From an uncultured Bacteriovorax sp. (GTDB lineage Bacteria; Bdellovibrionota; Bacteriovoracia; Bacteriovoracales; Bacteriovoracaceae): a stretch of 64,000 nucleotides of DNA. Below the pieces are notes generated by a model. It saw only the letters and a list, made by a program, of their open reading frames with translations, had not been told where the DNA came from and searched no databases. Each line of letters starts with the position of its first letter. Positions within the stretch are counted from its first letter, which is position 1. The DNA lies in contig CAMLKK010000002.1 of assembly GCA_946480715.1 (NCBI GenBank), positions 62,001-126,000 on the forward strand, read 5' to 3'. Shown piece by piece: positions 58,223 through 64,000 of the stretch. Both the position numbers and the translations under genes were made by a program.

Positions 58223-58915
58223 TTATTTTCTCATATAAGGGAGCCTGATTTTCAATCGGGCCCCCTCTTGAATAACAAAGTCATCCACGTGCCCGCTCGT
58301 TTTCTGATCTGCTGAAAGAAAATGCAAATGCAGATTTTGTCCTTTATGCGTGAAAACGCCTTCATGATTTTTTGAATAGAAACCCATCAACATAACATTC
58401 TGGTCACGAAGTGTTCCCTTAAAATCTTTTTTATCTTTTTTCGAAATCTGAAAGTCGAGAGAATCCACTTTGGTTTCAATGATGATGGCCGAAGGATCTT
58501 CGGTGATAAATCCGTTTTCAATAAGTATTTCGGTCATTGATCTCGCAAGATCCTGACGGGTTCTGATTTTTCTTTTGAAGTCCACCGGAATCCAGGCAGG
58601 AAAATATCCATACACGAGGAAAGGGGCCTTTAGAGAACAGTCTTCTTGAACGGTGACGTTATTTGAGGAATCGCTCTGAGCAATATAACATTTTCCATCA
58701 ATCACCGTTATCTCGCCATCAAGCTGACTAACCGGCCCAATAGCGTAAAGATGTTCTGCGTGAGTAAGCTCACTAAGAAAGGCATTATCAGTCAAATCTC
58801 CATCTCTCATAACTTTATGAACTTCCCCTTGCCAAGCAACACCCGGTTTCGGCGAAGAGGAGCAGCTTATTAATAGACTGAGAATTGAACAGGCAACAAA
58901 TGATTTGATTGTCAT
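58223..58915 (-). CDS. Lipoprotein, unknown
   Basis: This 230-residue protein has a lipobox (LLISC) and the start of the mature part SSSPKPGVAWQGEVHK. The rest is mixed (SQLDGEITVIDGKCYIAQSD, FLVYGYFPAWIPVDFKRKIR, VQEGARLKIRLPYMRK) with cysteines in DGKCYIA and EDCSLKA that may pair. SD GGAGA near 58915. Only the first base lies next to the zinc-finger gene stop. Confidence 0.75.
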   Translation of the reverse strand: MTIKSFVACSILSLLISCSSSPKPGVAWQGEVHKVMRDGDLTDNAFLSELTHAEHLYAIGPVSQLDGEITVIDGKCYIAQSDSSNNVTVQEDCSLKAPFLVYGYFPAWIPVDFKRKIRTRQDLARSMTEILIENGFITEDPSAIIIETKVDSLDFQISKKDKKDFKGTLRDQNVMLMGFYSKNHEGVFTHKGQNLHLHFLSADQKTSGHVDDFVIQEGARLKIRLPYMRK

Positions 58916-58976
58916 GAAGTCTCCAGCAGAGAATGATTGGCCAGTTTGCCACTTTCTCCTTATTATAAGCGACATC

Positions 58977-61900
58977 ATGAAATTCTTTAATCACTTTTTT
59001 TTTCGAGAAGCATTAACACTCATTTCTAAATCTAAAAATGCCTTCATCACTGAAAAGGACATGTTGCCACTGCCTGAAAGATTAAATCCCAGGCACATTT
59101 CATTTCCAGAGGAAAAGTTAAACTTTTCCAACGCAAAAAGATTGATGCTCTCGATTATTAAAGTTTCATCTAAGGAGTTAACTCCGGCCTACTCCTGGTA
59201 TTTTTTGTCATGTCTTTTCTCCCTCTCGACACCGTGGTTGATCAATCTTTTTATTTCACGAATTAATGCTGGCGTAGATGCTTCCAACCTCTGGGGTACA
59301 TTGGGACTAGGTGCGCTTTTAGGATTCTGTGGGATGGCAACTGGACTCACTCTTCAGCATTATTTCTATCACGCGCTAGGTGCATATCAAGTTTGCAATA
59401 GCATGCTTAATAAACGCATTTTTAACCATAGTTTGAAACTCACACTCCGCGCGCGCCAGGATAATCAAATTGGAGATGTGGTAAACCACATGAGTTCAGA
59501 CAGTGAAGCGCTGGCAGACTTTACTTTTGTCTTTGGGGATCTTGCCTCAAACATCATCATGATCATTGGAATCGTGATCATGCTCTTTATTTATCTCGGG
59601 CCATCTGCATTGGCTGCACTCTTGGTGCTGGCATTGCTTGCACCACTCACAAAATATATTGCTAAGAAATTTAGTAAACTCGATGAAGACATGATGGCCT
59701 TCAGAGATCAACGAGTCACCTTGATGACTCAAGTTTTAAATGCCATTCGTGTTGTGAAATATTTTGCTTGGGAAAAGAGCGTTGAAAAAGATGTCATGCA
59801 AATTCGCGATCGCGAACTATTAAGCAGAAAAAGACTGGCCCGTTCAGAAGTGCTTTCGGGCATGGCCTACATGGCCGTTTCAACAATCGTTTTATTTGTA
59901 GCACTCGCCACCCACGCTTATCGTGGTGAAAAATTGGATGCGGCCCTCATTTTCACATGCGTTTCACTTTTTTCACTTTTAGAAGGACCCTTCGGTGAAC
60001 TCTCGCATCTGCTTTCCCGACTGACTAATGGCTTTGTCGGCGCAGGTAGAATTATAAATTTTCTCAATCAAGAAATTCTTCCTGAAGTACAAGCATCTGG
60101 ACGCCGTGAAAAACCAATTAGTCTTGAATTAAAAAACGTCAATGCACATTATTCGAGCGATGGTCCAGCTGCTCTTAAAAATATTTCTTTTAAGATTAAT
60201 TCAGGTGAATCACTTGCCATTGTTGGTGGTGTAGGTTCAGGAAAAAGCTCGCTGTTGCTGACTATTTTAGGCGAACTGAAATTGACATCAGGATCAATGA
60301 CTTTTGGTGATGATCAATCAACGCTTCGTCCTCAATTTGCTTATCTACCTCAGGAAGCTTACATCGTTAATGCTTCTCTCTTAGAAAATATTCTCTTTGG
60401 TGAAACATTCAATGGCGGTCGAGTGAAAAAGGCCCTTCACACGGCCTGTTTAGAAAAAGATCTAAAAAACTGGAGTTCAGGTCTTAGAACAGAAATAGGA
60501 GAGAAAGGAGTAAACCTTTCAGGTGGACAGAAGCAACGAGTGGGGCTCGCTCGCGCCTTTATGCAAAACCCGGAAGCTGTATTACTTGATGATCCATTGT
60601 CTGCTGTTGATGGAGCTACAGAAGATTTACTTTGTGAGCGACTCATTTTTGGAGAGTGGAAGAACATTACAAGGATTGTGGCCACTCATAGACTTGAACA
60701 TTTAAAAAGATTCGATCGCATACTCTTTCTTGAAAATGGTGTGATAACTGCCAATGGAAAATTTGAAGATCTTCTTCTTCAGTCCAAAAGCTTTAATGAT
60801 TTTTATGCCGAACATGCCAAATCACGCGGAGAAGATCACTCTGAAGTTTCGGAAACAGTTTCTGCTGAAGTTCTAACAGCAGATCTGACTTATGATCAAG
60901 TTCATCTACCTCACCCTATGGAAGAGGAGGTGACCCGCATTACCGAAGATGAAGATAGAGAGGTTGGGGCCGTCAAAAAATCAATTTACGGTGATTATCT
61001 TCTTTCACTGGGGGGAAAAAATCCTCGCTTGAAAGTTATCATTTTATCTCTCCTCACATTTGGAGCTATTGCAGTTGCTCTTTCACCACTTTTACAAAAA
61101 TGGTGGCTTGCTTATTTTTCATCTCACTCGAAAGATTGGCGTCCGTTGGAGGGAGTTGGGATTTACGGAATTATCGGACTATTCGTTCTTGTCTTCAGTC
61201 TCGTCAATAGTCTCTTCTGGCTGGATCGTGGTATGAAAGCAGGTAAGGCCATGCATGATGATATGCTCAAGAGTGTACTAAAAGCACCTGTGCGTTTTTT
61301 CGATTCAACTCCAGTTGGTCGTATCATTCAACGCTTTTCCCGTGATGTTGAATCCGTTGATATTTATCTGCAGTGGAGTTTTGTCAGCGTGGTGAATAGT
61401 CTACTTCAAGTAGGCGTTTCTCTTTTTCTCATTTTGGGATTAATGCCTCTCATGATTGTCGTTATTGTTCCAGTCATGACTCTTTATTATATTATTCAAA
61501 ACAACTACAGAAGACCTGCTCGAGAAGCGAAACGCTTTGATAGTATTGCCCGTTCTCCTCGATACGCGCATTTCAAAGAAACGTTGCAAGGGTTAGTCGT
61601 CATTCGCAGCTACAATAAAGAGCAGTGGTTCGTTGAAAGTTTTTTCCAAAAGTTAGAAGAAAGTCATCGCATGTTTTATAACCATTACATGCTTAACCGT
61701 TGGTTCTCTTCACGCATACCAATCGTAGGTGGAATCATTTCGATGACAACATCTATGGGGGTCGCTCTTTCGGCCTACTATGGTTATATGAATGCCGGTA
61801 CGGCAGGACTTGTCACACTTTATTCATTATCTTTTTGGGCGTATCTCAATTGGGGAGTGCGAGTATTTGCTGATATCGAATCGCGCATGACTAGTATTGA

Positions 61901-62654
61901 GCGCTTGAAGTTTTTTGCTTCTCTTCCATCGGAACAAGATGTCGTCGGAAATGTTCAAAAACAAATTCCTGATTCATGGCCTGAACGCGGAGAAATTTTT
62001 GTTGATGATGTTCATGTTCGTTACGCTCCTCATCTGCCGCTTGTTCTAAAAGGAATCAGTTGCAAGATAGAAGCAGGTCAAAAAATAGGGATCATGGGAC
62101 GAACAGGTTCAGGAAAAAGTACTTTTTTCCAAACACTGTTTAGATTTATTGAACTTGATAAAGGCGCGATCTTTATTGACGGAATCGATATTGCCAGTGT
62201 TCCGCTGAATCGATTACGCCGAAGTATGGCGATCATTCCTCAGGATCCCACACTTTTTATGGGATCAATCAGATCAAACTTGGACCGTTACAGTGAATAC
62301 ACTGATGCAGAAATCATTGCGAGCTTAAAACAAGCTGAGATGTGGAATTACGTTTCTTCACTACCTGAGGGACTCCAGACTAAACTGACAGAGGGTGGGA
62401 CAAATTTAAGTCAAGGACAAAGACAGCTGCTTTGTATGGCACGTGCTCTGCTTATCAAAGCAAAAATTATTGTTATGGATGAAGCTACAGCTAGTGTAGA
62501 TGTTCAGACAGACGCACTTCTTCAGAAAGTCATACGCCATGAACTTCATGGCGTGACTCTCATTATAATTGCACACAGGTTGGGAACGATTAAAGATTGT
62601 GATCAGATCATTGAAATCCAGGATGGTAAGGCCAACCTTTTTAATTTAACTTAA
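58977..62654 (+). CDS. Full-length ABCC-like exporter with two fused halves
   Basis: This 1225-residue protein has the order TMD1 - NBD1 - TMD2 - NBD2, like eukaryotic ABCC (MRP/CFTR) proteins, which is unusual in bacteria. NBD1 has Walker A GGVGSGKSS (near 418), signature LSGGQKQRVGLARA and LLDDPLSAVDG, with Asp in place of the catalytic Glu. NBD2 has GRTGSGKST (near 1041), LSQGQRQLLCMARAL and VMDEATASVD with the normal Glu. So one site is degenerate, as in ABCC. The ATG at 58977 is chosen because the family start ISKSKNAFITEKDMLPLPER follows. Likely substrate: a drug or lipid/conjugate. Confidence 0.92.
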   Translation: MKFFNHFFFREALTLISKSKNAFITEKDMLPLPERLNPRHISFPEEKLNFSNAKRLMLSIIKVSSKELTPAYSWYFLSCLFSLSTPWLINLFISRINAGVDASNLWGTLGLGALLGFCGMATGLTLQHYFYHALGAYQVCNSMLNKRIFNHSLKLTLRARQDNQIGDVVNHMSSDSEALADFTFVFGDLASNIIMIIGIVIMLFIYLGPSALAALLVLALLAPLTKYIAKKFSKLDEDMMAFRDQRVTLMTQVLNAIRVVKYFAWEKSVEKDVMQIRDRELLSRKRLARSEVLSGMAYMAVSTIVLFVALATHAYRGEKLDAALIFTCVSLFSLLEGPFGELSHLLSRLTNGFVGAGRIINFLNQEILPEVQASGRREKPISLELKNVNAHYSSDGPAALKNISFKINSGESLAIVGGVGSGKSSLLLTILGELKLTSGSMTFGDDQSTLRPQFAYLPQEAYIVNASLLENILFGETFNGGRVKKALHTACLEKDLKNWSSGLRTEIGEKGVNLSGGQKQRVGLARAFMQNPEAVLLDDPLSAVDGATEDLLCERLIFGEWKNITRIVATHRLEHLKRFDRILFLENGVITANGKFEDLLLQSKSFNDFYAEHAKSRGEDHSEVSETVSAEVLTADLTYDQVHLPHPMEEEVTRITEDEDREVGAVKKSIYGDYLLSLGGKNPRLKVIILSLLTFGAIAVALSPLLQKWWLAYFSSHSKDWRPLEGVGIYGIIGLFVLVFSLVNSLFWLDRGMKAGKAMHDDMLKSVLKAPVRFFDSTPVGRIIQRFSRDVESVDIYLQWSFVSVVNSLLQVGVSLFLILGLMPLMIVVIVPVMTLYYIIQNNYRRPAREAKRFDSIARSPRYAHFKETLQGLVVIRSYNKEQWFVESFFQKLEESHRMFYNHYMLNRWFSSRIPIVGGIISMTTSMGVALSAYYGYMNAGTAGLVTLYSLSFWAYLNWGVRVFADIESRMTSIERLKFFASLPSEQDVVGNVQKQIPDSWPERGEIFVDDVHVRYAPHLPLVLKGISCKIEAGQKIGIMGRTGSGKSTFFQTLFRFIELDKGAIFIDGIDIASVPLNRLRRSMAIIPQDPTLFMGSIRSNLDRYSEYTDAEIIASLKQAEMWNYVSSLPEGLQTKLTEGGTNLSQGQRQLLCMARALLIKAKIIVMDEATASVDVQTDALLQKVIRHELHGVTLIIIAHRLGTIKDCDQIIEIQDGKANLFNLT

Positions 62655-63204
62655 AAACTCCGAGTTCTCCCAAATCGAATTCAACTTGTCCGTCGACTCC
62701 ATTTTGAACTTTGAACTTGAGGACTTTTCTTGTGGCCATCTCTGTAATGATGTCTGCATTCTCGCGGTCAGTTTTCATCAACATTGCATTGACTTCACCA
62801 TTCATGATTTCATCACCAGTCGATTCATTGAGAACCAGTGCTTTAAATTTTATGCTGAACTGACAGCTCTGATCACGGTAGAAAGTTTTTTTTGGAGCAA
62901 AAACTTGATTTCCGGCCGAGATATTCAATTGAACATAAGAAATTCCAGTTGTTCCTACATGAAGTGAGTCGGGATAATGAACGGCCTTGAGTTCAGTTGT
63001 ATTCATCACGGTGTGAACATCGCCAAAAAAAGTATAATATGTAGTTGAGCATTCAACGATGGGTCTGATCGAAGTAATCTCTAATTCCTTATCACCTGTA
63101 ACATTTTCAAATTTCAGACCAAGCTGGCCGGCCTTAATATCCATAGAAGCGGCATAGGTCTGCATCGAAAATAAGGCGAAAATGACCATCATTAGTTTTT
63201 TCAT
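62641..63204 (-). CDS. Secreted protein, unknown
   Basis: This 187-residue protein has a signal peptide (MKKLMMVIFALFSMQTYAAS) and a beta-rich mature part (IKAGQLGLKFENVTGDKELE, GNQVFAPKKTFYRDQSCQFS, VQNGVDGQVEFDLGELGVF) with two cysteines. Its 3' end overlaps the ABC exporter by 14 bases. SD GGAGG. Function unknown. Confidence 0.75.
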   Translation of the reverse strand: MKKLMMVIFALFSMQTYAASMDIKAGQLGLKFENVTGDKELEITSIRPIVECSTTYYTFFGDVHTVMNTTELKAVHYPDSLHVGTTGISYVQLNISAGNQVFAPKKTFYRDQSCQFSIKFKALVLNESTGDEIMNGEVNAMLMKTDRENADIITEMATRKVLKFKVQNGVDGQVEFDLGELGVFKLN

Positions 63205-63289
63205 TAATCCTCCCTTTTAAAAAAATCTAAGACTTATTGCTTAGAAGTTGAAAATTCATATCAACATTAAAAAAAAATTGCAAAGGACT

Positions 63290-63320
63290 CTTGACGATAA
63301 AAAGTTTGCTCCTATTTTTT
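63290..63320 (+). promoter_or_regulatory. Heat-shock-type promoter of the Hsp20 gene
   Basis: CTTGACG (63290-63296), 12 bases, CTCCTATT (63309-63316) resemble the sigma-32 boxes CTTGAAA and CCCCATNT. A sigma-70 reading (TTGACG, 16 bases, TATTTT) is equally possible, so the assignment is tentative. Confidence 0.4.
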
Positions 63321-63355
63321 GCTTAGAACGTTATGAACCACAAGGAGGATAGATT

Positions 63356-63814
63356 ATGAGAACAAGACAATTTGTCACATTGCTAGACCCGACTTTAACA
63401 CCATTTCGTTTTGCACCTGATTTGCGAGAACTGGAAACGCTTATTAATGAAAACGAAAACTATGTTGAAGCAGACGGACATTTTTTAACATCAATGGATA
63501 TGCCTGGCGTGAATGCCAAAGACATTGAGATCACAGTTGAAGATGGACAATTAATGATTAGCGCTGAAAGAAAAAAACTTTACGATAAACGTGGCGAACA
63601 AACTTTAAAATATAGCAGAAATTTTGCTATTCCAAAAAACACGGACGTGGACAACATCGATGCGCACTATGAAAATGGTGTTCTCACAATTGCGTTTCCA
63701 AAATTAGAGGAAAGCAAATATAAAAAACGTATTAATGTCATTAGTGGAGAAAAACCAAAAAAATGGCAAAATTTTTTAAGTTTCGGTAAGAGCGAGAAAG
63801 AAGTCGTTAGTTAA
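63356..63814 (+). CDS. Small heat-shock protein (Hsp20/alpha-crystallin family)
   Basis: This 152-residue chaperone has a short N-terminus, the alpha-crystallin domain (LTSMDMPGVNAKDIEITVED, LMISAERKKLYDKRG, NFAIPKNTDVDNIDAHYENG) and the conserved VLTIAFPKLEE. The I-x-I C-terminal tail is not obvious (KRINVIS is the closest). It holds unfolding proteins and needs DnaK to refold them. SD AAGGAGG. A heat-shock-type promoter and a strong terminator flank it. Confidence 0.94.
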   Translation: MRTRQFVTLLDPTLTPFRFAPDLRELETLINENENYVEADGHFLTSMDMPGVNAKDIEITVEDGQLMISAERKKLYDKRGEQTLKYSRNFAIPKNTDVDNIDAHYENGVLTIAFPKLEESKYKKRINVISGEKPKKWQNFLSFGKSEKEVVS

Positions 63815-63825
63815 CTTTTTTGTGC

Positions 63826-63866
63826 GGCCCTCGTAAACCTTTTACGACGAGGGCCGGCTTTTTAAA
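63826..63866 (+). terminator. Rho-independent terminator
   Basis: GGCCCTCGT (63826-63834) and ACGAGGGCC (63847-63855) form a 9-bp stem, with further pairing in the loop, then GGCTTTTT. It ends the hsp20 transcript. Confidence 0.85.
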
Positions 63867-63895
63867 TCAGTTCTCCCTCATACAATGCTCATTGT

Positions 63896-64000
63896 ATGAA
63901 TAATTCCGACCAGAAATTCACCAAATCATTCGAAAGCTCGCTCGCACTTTATGCTTTTGCATTAAGTACAATAGTGGCCTTAGTAACGACGAGTTTTTTC
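63896..64000 (+). CDS. Membrane protein, partial
   Basis: The frame runs off the right edge (35 codons seen: MNNSDQKFTKSFESS, then a hydrophobic segment ALYAFALSTIVALVTTSFF). It should be an inner-membrane protein. The start codon is inside an inverted repeat (CATACAAT 63879-63886, ATTGTATG 63891-63898), and there is no SD, so this start is uncertain. Confidence 0.5.
   Translation, partial: MNNSDQKFTKSFESSLALYAFALSTIVALVTTSFF

Noticed and set aside
1..64000. tRNA and rRNA genes, CRISPR arrays and complete insertion sequences.
   Set aside because: No tRNA T-loop/acceptor pattern, no rRNA-like stretches, no spaced direct repeats and no full transposase seen by eye; a tRNAscan and IS search would be needed for certainty.

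Overview
The window looks like chromosome from a low-G+C (roughly 40%) Gram-negative bacterium, most likely a Bdellovibrio-and-like organism of the Bacteriovorax/Peredibacter type. This is inferred from the TIGR02147-type protein at the left edge (a family best known from Bdellovibrio-like predators and Fibrobacter), the many small exported or lipidated proteins without recognisable families, the MltA and SLT-type murein enzymes, and the dense layout with 3' ends that overlap. I cannot confirm the taxon without a search. I saw no rRNA, tRNA, CRISPR array, intact insertion sequence or prophage.

Layout. 1-4.3 kb: partial TIGR02147 gene, secreted proteins, a PepSY/cytochrome b561 pair, and a 675-base gap that probably holds a small RNA. 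4.5-6.7 kb: two single-domain response regulators and a double KaiC-like ATPase. 6.8-10.2 kb: mltA, a DUF309 protein, trmA, gloA and a small basic protein. 10.2-18.9 kb: flavin reductase, OmpA lipoprotein, an operon of a DinG/XPD-like helicase (with a Cas4-like nuclease domain) and a UvrC-like GIY-YIG protein, SDR, aldo/keto reductase and several tiny proteins. 19.1-22.1 kb: a copper module (copZ divergent from copA-cueR) with two CueR-type operators. 22.1-28.5 kb: DUF4142, DUF6496, hemerythrin, glutamine amidotransferase, nnrD and a YkuD-type protein. 28.6-32.9 kb: a di-haem cytochrome c lipoprotein with two exported partners. 33-39.2 kb: KGG, Q-rich and CsbD-like small stress proteins, TerC, CBS proteins and a Usp protein. 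39.2-46.5 kb: AlkB-like oxygenase, SEC-C protein, erythromycin-esterase homologue, SDR operon and an RCC1-like repeat protein. 46.5-50.5 kb: a five-gene operon encoding two ABC-2 exporters. 50.6-64 kb: FecR protein, uracil-DNA glycosylase-like protein, NYN nuclease, CBS, SOUL, lytic transglycosylase, a full-length ABCC-like exporter and Hsp20.

The main observation is regulatory. About twenty genes here, mostly small stress-type proteins, plus one gap with no gene, are preceded by a -24/-12 element of the form TGG-N9/10-TGC, as expected for sigma-54 promoters, usually 25-70 bases before the start codon. The targets include three CBS proteins, DUF4142, KGG, Q-rich, DUF2892, hemerythrin, the cytochrome c operon and the aldo/keto reductase operon. 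This suggests that much of the region is a sigma-54-controlled stress or dormancy regulon. One element is followed by about 200 bases with no credible ORF and then a good terminator, which makes a sigma-54-dependent small RNA likely.

All coordinates and motifs were read by eye. Family names come from recognised motifs, not from database searches.
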